DNA of 64,000 nt from positions 17,340 to 81,339 of the forward strand of contig CAMBRC010000006.1 of assembly GCA_945869965.1 (NCBI GenBank), in the 5' to 3' direction. Every line of letters starts with the position of its first letter. Position 1 is the stretch's first letter. A model generated the notes under the pieces. The model had not been told where the DNA came from. It did no database searches and saw nothing but the letters and a program-made list of their open reading frames with translations. The stretch comes from Asaia bogorensis (GTDB lineage: Bacteria > Pseudomonadota > Alphaproteobacteria > Acetobacterales > Acetobacteraceae). Positions 32,231-41,003 of this stretch are shown piece by piece. The position numbers and the translations under genes are program-made.

Positions 32231-32584
32231 TTACCGCTGCTTCGCCTGCCAAGCCTTCATCTGCGCGATCTCCTTATCCTGAGCATCAACAATATCCTGT
32301 GCCAGCTTACGGATTTCCGGATCCTTGCCGTGCAGCAGCACCGCGCGGGCCATATCGATGGCGCCCTGGTGGTGGGCGATCATGCCGGCGACGAAATCAC
32401 GGTCGGCATTCCCGGTGTAGCGGATATCCATGTCGCGATGCATCTTGTCATTGGCAGCCTTCAGCGCCTTGGTCGCCGGGGTATCGGCGGTGGCGGCACC
32501 ATGCCCCTGATGACCACCGGATTGCGCCATCGCCAGGTGCGGCAGGCTGAGCAGGATAGCGCAGGCGAACAACATGCGAAGCAT
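32231..32584 (-). CDS. DUF305 protein (CopM-like), secreted
   Basis: The 117-aa product has a Sec signal peptide (residues 1-20, cleavage after AMA), a His/Gly-rich stretch (GGHQGHG), and one DUF305 domain with the metal-binding segment GMIAHHQGAIDMA. Family members such as CopM bind copper in the periplasm. The role here is inferred. It ends a few bases from the repeat element and starts 36 nt after the class II aldolase. Confidence 0.88.
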   Translation of the reverse strand: MLRMLFACAILLSLPHLAMAQSGGHQGHGAATADTPATKALKAANDKMHRDMDIRYTGNADRDFVAGMIAHHQGAIDMARAVLLHGKDPEIRKLAQDIVDAQDKEIAQMKAWQAKQR

Positions 32585-32620
32585 TCGAACGATCTCCGGT
32601 TACAGGACGAGCTCAGGCGT

Positions 32621-33430
32621 TTATTCGCGCCAAGACATGTCGCGGCGATCGAGCATCCGCAAGAGGCCCGGCCATTCCTTACGGCCATAGGTCCGCGTCG
32701 CCGTCGGCGCATACATCGCCGCCGATTTGTCGACGATCGCCTGCGGCAGCGTGTTCAGCGGCGTATTGCACGACATCGCCGCCACCTGCGCCTGGCAGGC
32801 GCGTTCCAGGCCGAACATGAAGTTGAACGCCTCGGGGATCGTCTGCCCCACCGTCAACAGCCCGTGGTTGCGCAGGATCATCAGGTTCTGACTGCCCAGA
32901 TGCCCGGCGATGGCATCACGCTCGGAGGGATCGCGCTCCGGCCCGTTGAAATCATGATACGCCACCCGTCCGGTGAAGCGGTGGGCGGTCTGGGTCAACG
33001 GCAACAACCCGCATTGCAGGGCGGAGACGGCCATTCCCGCCGTGGTGTGGGTGTGGATCGCCGCGTTGACATCGGCGCGCGCCCGGTAGATCGCGCTGTG
33101 GATCACAAACGCGGCGGGCTGCAGGTTGTAGTCCGGCATGCCCTCGCCGAATTCGGGTTGCAGGGTCACGCGCCCGTCCAGGTCGGCCTTCAGCAGCGAG
33201 GAAGCGGTGACCTCGCCGAACAACAAGCCGTGGGCGATCACCAGGAACTCGCCGGGGCTGTCCGGCACCCGCGCCGAAATATGGGTGGCGATCATGTCGG
33301 TCATGCCGAAATGATCACACAGCCGGTAACAGGCGGCGAGGTCCAGCCGGGCCTGCCATTCCGCAGCACTGACGCGACTTTGCAAAGGCGGGATACGCAG
33401 TGGGTTGCCGAAGCCTTGGCCGTCGTCCAT
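32621..33430 (-). CDS. Class II aldolase/adducin family protein
   Basis: The 269-aa product is of the L-fuculose-phosphate aldolase/ribulose-5-phosphate epimerase fold. Metal ligands are seen in HTHTTAGMAVSA (His pair) and in RNHGLL. GMTDMIATHISARVPD is the typical N-terminal loop. It lacks a recognisable sugar-phosphate partner nearby. It is divergent from a PDC-lactonase-like gene (59-nt gap), which suggests a shared regulatory region. The substrate is unknown. Confidence 0.9.
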   Translation of the reverse strand: MDDGQGFGNPLRIPPLQSRVSAAEWQARLDLAACYRLCDHFGMTDMIATHISARVPDSPGEFLVIAHGLLFGEVTASSLLKADLDGRVTLQPEFGEGMPDYNLQPAAFVIHSAIYRARADVNAAIHTHTTAGMAVSALQCGLLPLTQTAHRFTGRVAYHDFNGPERDPSERDAIAGHLGSQNLMILRNHGLLTVGQTIPEAFNFMFGLERACQAQVAAMSCNTPLNTLPQAIVDKSAAMYAPTATRTYGRKEWPGLLRMLDRRDMSWRE

Positions 33431-33489
33431 GGGTTCCTCCGTTGAGCCGTGCAGCCTATTGTAGCCTCAAACCCCGCAGGACCACAGCC

Positions 33490-34371
33490 ATGGCCGATCC
33501 CGGATTCCCCAACCTTGAATTCAAAGTCCCCGCGGGGGCCACCGATTGCCACATGCATATCTTCGGCGACATGGCGACCTATCCGCCGGCCGCTTGGCGC
33601 GCCTATGACCCCACCCCGGCCACCCTGCAAGTCTACAACGCCGAAGCCGCCCGGATGGGATTTTCCCGCGTCGTCTTCGTCCAGCCCAGCGCCTACGGCA
33701 CCGACAACACCTGCATGAAAAACGCCCTGCGCGCCCGGCCAAAGACCAGCCGGGGCGTGGCCGTGATCGATGCCGCAACCAAGGAAGCCGAGCTGAAGGA
33801 GCTGAAGAAACTCGGCGTCCGCGGTGTCCGGCTCAACCTGGTCAGCAACGGCATCCCCGACATCCCGGCCGCCATCGTCCAGTTGCAGGAAACCGCTTCA
33901 CGCGTGGGCAAGCTCGGCTGGCATATCCAGATCTTCGCCCTGCCCTCGTTGATCGCCGGCATCGCCCCGGTTATCGCCGATCTCGGCGTCGATGTCGTGA
34001 TCGACCACATGGGCGCGGGCGACGGACAACTCACCGCCGGCCGGCCAGGCTTCGACGATGTCCTGGCCCTTCTTCGCGCCAACAAGGCCTGGGTGAAAGT
34101 ATCCGGCGCGAACCGGGTGTCGCGGCAGAACAGCGGCTTCGAGGATGCCGTGCCAGTGATCAAGGCCCTGGTCGAGGCCAATCCTGAGCGCGCCGTCTGG
34201 GGCACCGACTGGCCGCATATCGGGCCGCATACGCCCGGGGCGCCCGAGCCGGTGCTCTACATGCCGCATGACAACCGCGCCCTGTTGCGGCTGTTGGCGT
34301 TGGCAGTGACGGATCCCGCCGTGCTCCAGAAGGTCCTGGTCGACAACCCCGCCCGGCTCTACGGGTTCTGA
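33490..34371 (+). CDS. Amidohydrolase 2 family protein (2-pyrone-4,6-dicarboxylate lactonase-like)
   Basis: The 293-aa TIM-barrel metal hydrolase has the N-terminal DCHMHIFGD motif at about residues 19-27, a conserved VFVQPSAYGTDN strand, VVIDHMG and the C-terminal WGTDWPH. This pattern fits LigI-type lactonases and 4-sulfomuconolactone hydrolases. The start ATG 33490 is chosen since the upstream 90 nt of open frame are non-conserved. Its end overlaps the convergent MFS gene by 13 nt. Confidence 0.88.
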   Translation: MADPGFPNLEFKVPAGATDCHMHIFGDMATYPPAAWRAYDPTPATLQVYNAEAARMGFSRVVFVQPSAYGTDNTCMKNALRARPKTSRGVAVIDAATKEAELKELKKLGVRGVRLNLVSNGIPDIPAAIVQLQETASRVGKLGWHIQIFALPSLIAGIAPVIADLGVDVVIDHMGAGDGQLTAGRPGFDDVLALLRANKAWVKVSGANRVSRQNSGFEDAVPVIKALVEANPERAVWGTDWPHIGPHTPGAPEPVLYMPHDNRALLRLLALAVTDPAVLQKVLVDNPARLYGF

Positions 34372-35570
34372 GGCCGGCGCCAGGTTTCCGGGGCGAACAG
34401 CGCGAACAACAGGCCGGATGCGGCCAGTAGCCCGGCGCAGACAATCAAAGCCACGGTCGGGCCGTAGAAATCGGTGATCAGGCCGAGGCCGATCGGGCCT
34501 GCGACATAGCCGATGTCGCCCAACATGCGGAACAGGCTCATCGCAGCCGCGTTCATCCCCGGTGGCGCCATGTCGGCGGCGTACGTCGCCGGCGCCGAGC
34601 CGCCCATGCCGCTGGCCAGGCCCCAGGCCAGCGAGGCGGCCATGAACCAGGTCAAATCGGGCGCCACACAGAACAGCAGCATCGCCACGCCGGACAGGAT
34701 GGTGGTGGGCACGATCACCGGCTTGCGGCCGTACCGGTCGGACAGCCAGCCGGCGGGATAGGCCGCGACCAGCCCGACCACCGAGCCCATCGCCATCGAC
34801 AGCCCGATCGTGCCCGGCGCCAGGCCGAGCCAGACGGCACCCAGCAGCGGCACGATGTTGAACAGGCCACCGGTGCGGGTGGCGGCGTTGGCCAGGGCGA
34901 CGAGGCAGACCAGGGCAAAGCCGCGATTGGCGCCGACCAGGCGAAGCTGGCCGAAGAAACTCGGCAGCTTGGTGCCACGGGCGGCGTTTCGCGCCAAGTC
35001 CCGGGTTTCGCCGACGGCGAACCAGGCTATGGCACCGACGGCGAGGCCGACAACGGCATAGGCCCAGAACGGCGCCGACAGCCCGAACCACTCAGCAAGC
35101 AGTCCGCCCGGCAAGGGGCCGGCGCCGGCGGCGAAGATGAAGCTGCCCCAGTAGAGCGACATCATCCGGCCACGACGCTCCGGGGTGGTGATGTCGGTCA
35201 ACACGATCTGCCCGGCCGTGACGACGAAGCCGGCACCCAGGCCGGCGACAAAGCGGCCGGCCATGAACTCGGGATATGAGCTCGCCAGGGCGCACCAGAG
35301 ATTGCCGGCCGAGGTCATGATGGCGCCGAAGGCCAAGGCATGGCGGCGGCCGAAGCGATCGGCGATCTGACCGGCCGGGGCGGCGGAAAACAGGCGGGCC
35401 AGGCCGTAGACGGCAATCGCGGCACCGATCCAGGCGACGGGAACGCCGAATTGCCGGGCATAGAGCGGCAGGACCGGGACCACCGAGCCGAAGCCGAGCT
35501 GGTTGACGGCCACCAGGATGCACATCCAGAGCAGGATCCGGCGTTCCCGTCCGGGCAGGCCTGCCAGCAT
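34359..35570 (-). CDS. MFS transporter (12 TM, DHA1-like)
   Basis: The 403-aa product has twelve hydrophobic segments and the MFS loop motif GQIADRFGRRHAL after TM2, repeated weakly as GWLSDRYGRKPVI between TM8 and TM9. These are features of drug:H+ antiporter-1-like exporters. The substrate is unknown. The start ATG directly follows the DinB stop with no gap, so the three genes (beta-lactamase-like, DinB, MFS) probably form one operon. Confidence 0.88.
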   Translation of the reverse strand: MLAGLPGRERRILLWMCILVAVNQLGFGSVVPVLPLYARQFGVPVAWIGAAIAVYGLARLFSAAPAGQIADRFGRRHALAFGAIMTSAGNLWCALASSYPEFMAGRFVAGLGAGFVVTAGQIVLTDITTPERRGRMMSLYWGSFIFAAGAGPLPGGLLAEWFGLSAPFWAYAVVGLAVGAIAWFAVGETRDLARNAARGTKLPSFFGQLRLVGANRGFALVCLVALANAATRTGGLFNIVPLLGAVWLGLAPGTIGLSMAMGSVVGLVAAYPAGWLSDRYGRKPVIVPTTILSGVAMLLFCVAPDLTWFMAASLAWGLASGMGGSAPATYAADMAPPGMNAAAMSLFRMLGDIGYVAGPIGLGLITDFYGPTVALIVCAGLLAASGLLFALFAPETWRRPQNP

Positions 35571-36068
35571 CTAGAGCACGAAAGGCAGATCGGTATCGCC
35601 GGTCTTGGCGCCGAAACTGGTCAGGATGGCGTGAGCCTGGCCACGGTGGTGGGCCTGGTGGTTGAACATGTGGGTGACGAGGAGCGCACAGGGATTCACC
35701 ATGTCCTTTTGGAGGCCGCCGCTAAACCAGGTGAGGTCGGCGTCGAGCCAGTCCTGGGTGATCGTGCCGGCCCAGGCGATCAGGCGGGCGTCGAGGTCGA
35801 AGCGGGCGGATGTCAGTTCGGACCAGCCGGCGCTCATACTGGGGCCATACGGCCAGGGCACGGCGGGTTTGGGCCAGCCGGCGAAGCGGCTCATCCAGAT
35901 GGTGTCGGCCCAAAGCAGGTGGGACAGCGTGGCATGGAGCGAGCCGAAGAAGGCGCCCCGGTCCTCGCGGCGTTGGGCGTCGGTCAGGGTTTCGGCGGCG
36001 GTGTACCAGCGCCGGTTCATCTCGGCGTTGTAGGCCGTCATGGTGCGGAGATAGGGCGGGGTGATCAT
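35571..36068 (-). CDS. DinB family protein
   Basis: The 165-aa product is a four-helix bundle of the DinB type with three likely metal-binding histidines in SLHATLSHLLWAD (first) and HMFNHQAHHRGQAHAIL (pair). Many members are bacillithiol/mycothiol-dependent transferases or of unknown function. The start overlaps the upstream stop (ATGA), showing translational coupling to the beta-lactamase-like gene. Confidence 0.9.
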   Translation of the reverse strand: MITPPYLRTMTAYNAEMNRRWYTAAETLTDAQRREDRGAFFGSLHATLSHLLWADTIWMSRFAGWPKPAVPWPYGPSMSAGWSELTSARFDLDARLIAWAGTITQDWLDADLTWFSGGLQKDMVNPCALLVTHMFNHQAHHRGQAHAILTSFGAKTGDTDLPFVL

Positions 36069-37687
36069 GGGATTTTGTGGAAGGAGAGGTTCTTGACCCG
36101 GTTGCCGTTGGTCAGGAGGCCGGTGACGGCGCCAGCTTCGTCGCGGACGAGGCGGGCGTCGAGCCAGCTACGGTAGAGGGCGCCGGGGGTCCAGACGCGG
36201 AAGATGTCGCCCTCGATGCCTTCCAGCGGCCAGGGGCCGGCATTGGCGTGGGGGCCGGCGATGGTGAGGTTCATGCCGGCCGGATGGGCGGTGATCGTCC
36301 AGGTGGCGGCCATTTCGTCGGAGCGGTAGGTGCCGGGGAGGTCGGGGGGGAGGCCGGCGTCGGGGGCGACCCGGTGGTAGGTGGCGGTGGTGCCGGCGTC
36401 GAGTTCGATGTCCATGGTTTCGCCGTCGGCGGAGAGGCGGAGGGTGAAGTCGCGGCCGGCATTGGCGGCGGCCAGGCGGCCGTCGCCGTTGGAGCGGGTG
36501 TCGAAAGTGACGCCGTTGGTGCTGTAGGTCAGGCTTCCGGCTGGTGTGAGGGTGAAGTCGACGGTGGCGGGGGCTTCGGGGTTGAGGAAGCGGCCGGTGT
36601 GACGGGCGAGGATGTCGGGGGCTGGGAGGGTTGGGGCGGGTTTGGCGCCGGGGAGGTGGTCGAGGAGGTGGTTCAGGACGTTTTGGCCGAGGGCGGAGGG
36701 ATTGGCGGTGGCGTTGTTGGCGATGACGATGATGGTGGTTTCGAGTTCGGGGATGCGGAGGAACTCGGTCTTGTAGCCGGGCCAGAGGCCGCCGTGGCTG
36801 ACGGTTCGGACGCCGCGGACGGAGGAAAGGCGCAGGCCGCGGGCGTAGTCGTTGAGTTCGCCGTTGGTGAAGACGTCGCAGTGTTCGAGCTGGGCGGTGA
36901 GGTTGGGGCCCAGGCGGTTGGTTTCGCAGGCGCGGGCCCAGAGGGCGAGGTCGGTGACGGAGGAGACGAGGGCGCCTTCGCCGTGGAGGGCGAAGCCGTG
37001 TTGGGCCCGGGTCCAGGGGCCGATGTTTTGGGCGGGATCGGCGGGCAGGTAGCCGGTGGCGAGGCCGGGGACGAGTTCGGTGGGGCTTTCGACCATGCGG
37101 GTTTGGGACATGCCGCAGGGGGTGAAAATGCGGTGGGCGAGGAAATCGCGGAGTTTCTGGCCGGAGGTGCGTTCGGCGATGAGGCCGAGGAGGAGGAAGC
37201 CGGCGTTGGAGTAGAGGTAGCGGCTGTTGGGGGGGAAGTTCAGGGTGGTTTGGCGGGTGATGCCGGCCAGGAGTTGGGCGTGGGTGGTGGGCATGGACAG
37301 GTCGGTGCCGCCGATGCGCATGATTTCCAGCATGTCGCGGATGCCGGAGCTGTTGTGCATCAGGTGGTCGATGGTGACGGTGGCGGCGTAATCCAGGAGT
37401 TCGGGGAGATGGAGGCGGATGTCGTCGTCGAGCGAGAGTTTGCCCTCCTCGGCGAGGAGGAGGATGGCGGCGCAGGTAAATTGTTTCGATACCGAGGCGA
37501 TACGGAAGGTGGTGTCGGAGCCGATGGGGGCGGCGAGTTCGATGCTGGCGAGGCCGGCGCTTTGGTGGAGGATTAGGTTCGGGCCGCGGGCGATGCCGAT
37601 GGTGACGCCGGGGCCTTGGGCGTCCTGCCAGGGGGCGAGGAGGCTGGCGACGTGGCGGGTGAGCAGGGTTTGGTCCAGATCGGTCAC
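36065..37687 (-). CDS. Serine hydrolase of the beta-lactamase class C/EstB family
   Basis: The 540-aa product has an N-terminal serine beta-lactamase-fold domain with S65-V-S-K68 as the nucleophile tetrad, Y159-S-N as the second motif, and HGGLWPGYKTE as the likely third (HxG) motif. A C-terminal beta-rich domain of about 170 residues follows, as in D-aminopeptidase/EstB-like proteins. No signal peptide is visible, so a cytosolic esterase or peptidase is more likely than antibiotic resistance. The start GTG 37687 has GAGGAG upstream. A longer frame reaching 38407 is antisense-like and rejected. Confidence 0.88.
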   Translation of the reverse strand: MTDLDQTLLTRHVASLLAPWQDAQGPGVTIGIARGPNLILHQSAGLASIELAAPIGSDTTFRIASVSKQFTCAAILLLAEEGKLSLDDDIRLHLPELLDYAATVTIDHLMHNSSGIRDMLEIMRIGGTDLSMPTTHAQLLAGITRQTTLNFPPNSRYLYSNAGFLLLGLIAERTSGQKLRDFLAHRIFTPCGMSQTRMVESPTELVPGLATGYLPADPAQNIGPWTRAQHGFALHGEGALVSSVTDLALWARACETNRLGPNLTAQLEHCDVFTNGELNDYARGLRLSSVRGVRTVSHGGLWPGYKTEFLRIPELETTIIVIANNATANPSALGQNVLNHLLDHLPGAKPAPTLPAPDILARHTGRFLNPEAPATVDFTLTPAGSLTYSTNGVTFDTRSNGDGRLAAANAGRDFTLRLSADGETMDIELDAGTTATYHRVAPDAGLPPDLPGTYRSDEMAATWTITAHPAGMNLTIAGPHANAGPWPLEGIEGDIFRVWTPGALYRSWLDARLVRDEAGAVTGLLTNGNRVKNLSFHKIP

Positions 37688-37796
37688 GGCGACTCCTCGC
37701 AGGCTTTGGGAGTGCGAGGGTAGGACAGGCGGGGGTTTATTGGAATTGGCGGTATTTGTTTTGATATCGGAATATTGAGGGCGTGAGTCGGCGGGG

Positions 37797-38438
37797 TCAG
37801 GCGGGGGCGGTTTTTTTGCTGAAATTGAGGAACGGCATCGGGCGGGGGCGGCGCTGGGGGTAGAGGGGGAGAAGGGGCGGGAGTTTGGGTTTGGGGGGTT
37901 TAGGTTGGCGAAGTGAGAGCCCCCCTCCGGCTCCCCCCGCCCGAGCGCGAGTGGAGAGAAGTAAGGCGGGTGGGAGGTCGACGCCGAGGAGGCGGCAGAG
38001 GGGGCGGAGGATGCGGCCGAGGGATTTGAGGGACTCGGGCGGGGCGGTGGCGAGGAGGGCTTGGGTGTTGGGGTCGCGGAGGAGGTTTTCGATTTGCCAC
38101 ATGGCGGCGGCGGCGTTGTGGCCGGCGTGGACGACCAGCCAGGCGCGGCGGCGGGGGATGTAGGGCGCGGGGGGGCCGCCCTTGGGGGCGGGTTGGCCGT
38201 CCGGACGGGGGGCGCGCTGGCGGGGGAGGCGGCCGGCGGCGATGTGGGCGAGGAGGCGGACGAAGCGCAGGCGGGTGCGCGAGACGCGGTTCCAGACGGG
38301 GACGCAGAAGCGGACGAGGCGGTGCAGGCCGGCGGCGATGACGGGGAGGAGTTGGGCAAGGATGGAGTCCAGGCGTTCGCCGAATTCCTTCGCCGGATGC
38401 GGGGCATCCGTGGGGGCGGGGGTTGGGTCCATGTTCAT
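37797..38438 (-). CDS. Uncharacterised proline/arginine-rich protein
   Basis: The 213-aa product is not recognised. The N-terminal half (about residues 20-75) is helical and basic, ending in AHIAAGRLPRQRAPRPDGQ. A short ordered block follows, RRRAWLVVHAGHNAAAAMWQ, then LLGVDLPPALLLSTRARAGG and a Pro-rich tail. Extreme G bias on the + strand here makes several frames open, which lowers confidence, but this frame has normal amino-acid variety and an ATG (38438 or 38432). No ribosome site is seen. Confidence 0.55.
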   Translation of the reverse strand: MNMDPTPAPTDAPHPAKEFGERLDSILAQLLPVIAAGLHRLVRFCVPVWNRVSRTRLRFVRLLAHIAAGRLPRQRAPRPDGQPAPKGGPPAPYIPRRRAWLVVHAGHNAAAAMWQIENLLRDPNTQALLATAPPESLKSLGRILRPLCRLLGVDLPPALLLSTRARAGGAGGGLSLRQPKPPKPKLPPLLPLYPQRRPRPMPFLNFSKKTAPA

Positions 38439-38591
38439 TTTTTGTTCTTAGCATGGGCCGGCGGTGGGTGCAAGCTATTTTGTTAGCCAATACTTCTAAG
38501 CGCGCCAGCCCCCGACTGCGGGGGGCGGAGATCGGACCGTTGGGCTCGGCGCCGGAATGGCAGCTGCAGGCGCCCAAGCCGGTGGGGACCA

Positions 38592-41003
38592 TCAAGAGGC
38601 CAGCATTGCCTCGTCGAGGCACTTGCCGAACTCCGCAAACCTTGCCGCATCGAACGGAAATGTTCGGTGTTCGGATACGGACTTAAGAAGCGTTCTGGCT
38701 TCTTCGTACGCGCGTCGTCGCTCCATGGCGGGACCAAACACGACTGTTGCGGTCGCGATGACCACCTTACCATAATAACTGAGATCGGAATGCGCCCGGG
38801 TGTCCGGCGGGCCCTTGAAATCGATAAAGGCCTTCGCACCAATGTTCCTGAGATCGGGGGTGCTGCGCATCAACAGGCCGATACCGATGAGATTGACCAG
38901 ATTGCGCCGGCGGAGGTTGTTGAGAACCGCCCTAATCTCATCGGCAGAAACACGGTAGGGATGCGATGAAGCGAGATCGGGGGCCGTCGGCAGGCTGGCG
39001 AGTGCTGCCAACCGCGCGGGAACAGCGGCAACCAAGTGCTGCATCCTACCGGCCAAGTCGAGCATCGCGTCCGCGAAGCCGCGATCCGACACCACGCCGG
39101 GGGCCGATCCCCACAGGAACAGCAGTTTGGACAGTGCGAGCGCGTGACGCTCCGAGGTGACGCGCTCGACGACGACGTCAAGACCGGGATCGACACGTCG
39201 CTCCGCCTCGGCAATGTCGAGCACGCCCTGGAGAATGCCATCCAGAGGATCGAGGTCTGCTTGGGTGCGGGCCATCATGCGACGGCAGAAAGCCTCAAGA
39301 AACCCGGCCTCTCGCCCGTTGGGTTCAGCCGGCTCAAGGGAGCCTCCGACTGCGGCGGAGCCCAGCTTGCGGGCATGCTGGCAAAGGAAGATCGCTGATT
39401 GCCAATGTTGCCCGATAGCAAGAAGGTAAGCGACAGCAACGGAGAAATTGTAGCCGCTGGAGTCGCGTAGATTTATGCGCTCATGCAGGCGATGATATTC
39501 ATCAATCTTAAAGGTTTGAGGATTCTGGTACCATGCACGCGCCTTGGTGAGGAACTCGTCTGTGGGCGCGCTGCCTTCGAAGCAGAGCCGTGGCACCCCA
39601 CGCGCCGGCGCACGGCCATCATGGGCGCTGATCACTTCGATCAGGAAGCGCGCATTGGTGAACACAGCGACACAGTCGTGCCAAGCTTTTTCCATATGAC
39701 TGTCGACAAGCGGACGGGTGTCAATGATGGCCTGTCGCAGAACGTCGACCCCATGCGCCAATGCGCGCATCATCAGTTTTATAAACTCTTGGTCAGATTT
39801 TACTTCTTGGTCAAGACTCTTGCCCTGCACCGCAAGCGCATCGTTGACGAACTCGTGCCACTTTGCACGGATATTCAACGCCGCATTGGGCTCCTTCTTC
39901 GAGATTTGACGAATCTCGGCTGTCAGACCTTCCTCCAGCTCATAACCATACTCGCTCCAGTCGCCCGGTGTGCGGCGGTCGAGGTAGCGTCCGACCAGCA
40001 ACTCCAGCCACGAACGAAATGGCTGAAGTGTGCCGGGGGCCGACAGCTTAACGTACCGGTCTGGTCGGGCAGCCAGAACGCCGGATGCCTCGAAATATGA
40101 TTTCGGGTGCCGGATACAATATTCTCTGAATGACATTTTAGAATATTCCGAACTTAAATAATAATTCTTACTCGATCGTAGTATTGAATTGTCTGATGTG
40201 ATGTAGATCAACCTCCGCTTCGGCTGCAACTTTGCAAGATGACGGTTCCAGATCTCTAGCCGCGCCAAGGCATCGGCGTCCCGACGCATCGCCGGCGATT
40301 CATCACGGCCCATATCCGCGCCCAACCTCTTGGTCCAGGCTGATTTCGCTTCGGCGTAGTCGAGCATGTCGATCAGACGCTGCCAGGGTGCCAAGACGGC
40401 GGCCAAGGCCGGATCGACTTCACCCGGCTCGGCCCAGGGGAGGAGATTGATGTTGAGGAACCGCCTGGTCTCCTCCAGTTCACGAATGCGCGTGATCTGC
40501 AGCGGTCTGCCATTGTCGATCAAGAGCATGCGCATCAGGGTATCGATTTCGTCTTGGGGAAGTTGCTGGCCCTGACTTTGCGCCTGGGTGATGATTTCCT
40601 CCACCTGGGATGCGTCGATCTTTTCCGGTTTGGCCCATAGACTGATCTGGCGCATGTAGGCGCCAACTTCGAGATCAATCGGCGGGATCAGAAGAAACGG
40701 CTGGTCCGGTTGTAGTTTGTGCCACAGGTAGCGTCCGAGTAGGGCGGCAAGATGCGCCTTGCGGTCCTCAGGATCGTCGCGAAATATCTCGCCATTGCCA
40801 ATACGTCGATTTTCGCTTCTTTCTGCCCGATTTTTTGGATTGACATAGAGGTCAATAATATTGCTGTCGATGGCATAGTGAAGCTTGTAGCCAGTACTCT
40901 GCAAGTCGCCGTCAATTTCGGCGAGGCTCAGCAGGTCGGCCTGGGCGGCGGCATCGGTGACGTAGTCCACCAGATCAGGCGTGGGAGATTGCGGCACAGT
41001 CAT
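38592..41003 (-). CDS. Uncharacterised protein with N-terminal PIN-like nuclease signature
   Basis: The 803-aa product is not a family I can name. Residues 41-52 (LHYAIDSNIIDL) look like the first acidic strand of a PIN nuclease (D46, N48). E112 in IPPIDLEVGAY could be the second acid. A helix (ADALARLEIWNRHLAK) followed by RLIYITSDNSI (D271) resembles the last PIN strand. The rest is mainly helical, with REAGFLEAFCRRMMARTQAD near residue 570 suggesting TPR/HEAT-like repeats. GC is clearly lower than in the flanks; the 60 bases at 40141 contain only 18 G+C. It starts within the stop of an upstream frame (ATGA), so it is part of a three-gene operon. A nuclease effector role is inference. Confidence 0.75.
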   Translation of the reverse strand: MTVPQSPTPDLVDYVTDAAAQADLLSLAEIDGDLQSTGYKLHYAIDSNIIDLYVNPKNRAERSENRRIGNGEIFRDDPEDRKAHLAALLGRYLWHKLQPDQPFLLIPPIDLEVGAYMRQISLWAKPEKIDASQVEEIITQAQSQGQQLPQDEIDTLMRMLLIDNGRPLQITRIRELEETRRFLNINLLPWAEPGEVDPALAAVLAPWQRLIDMLDYAEAKSAWTKRLGADMGRDESPAMRRDADALARLEIWNRHLAKLQPKRRLIYITSDNSILRSSKNYYLSSEYSKMSFREYCIRHPKSYFEASGVLAARPDRYVKLSAPGTLQPFRSWLELLVGRYLDRRTPGDWSEYGYELEEGLTAEIRQISKKEPNAALNIRAKWHEFVNDALAVQGKSLDQEVKSDQEFIKLMMRALAHGVDVLRQAIIDTRPLVDSHMEKAWHDCVAVFTNARFLIEVISAHDGRAPARGVPRLCFEGSAPTDEFLTKARAWYQNPQTFKIDEYHRLHERINLRDSSGYNFSVAVAYLLAIGQHWQSAIFLCQHARKLGSAAVGGSLEPAEPNGREAGFLEAFCRRMMARTQADLDPLDGILQGVLDIAEAERRVDPGLDVVVERVTSERHALALSKLLFLWGSAPGVVSDRGFADAMLDLAGRMQHLVAAVPARLAALASLPTAPDLASSHPYRVSADEIRAVLNNLRRRNLVNLIGIGLLMRSTPDLRNIGAKAFIDFKGPPDTRAHSDLSYYGKVVIATATVVFGPAMERRRAYEEARTLLKSVSEHRTFPFDAARFAEFGKCLDEAMLAS

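Noticed and set aside
32180..33445. 421-aa + strand frame starting in the repeat element (MDKSFLVLFF)
   Set aside because: The start is repeat-derived and the rest is antisense to DUF305 and the class II aldolase.
36077..37576. 499-aa Gly/Val/Glu-rich + strand frame
   Set aside because: Antisense to a serine hydrolase with clear SxxK and YxN motifs; composition is an artefact of G-rich sequence.
36065..37687. Antibiotic-resistance beta-lactamase
   Set aside because: There is no signal peptide and the long C-terminal beta domain fits EstB/D-aminopeptidase-like hydrolases better.
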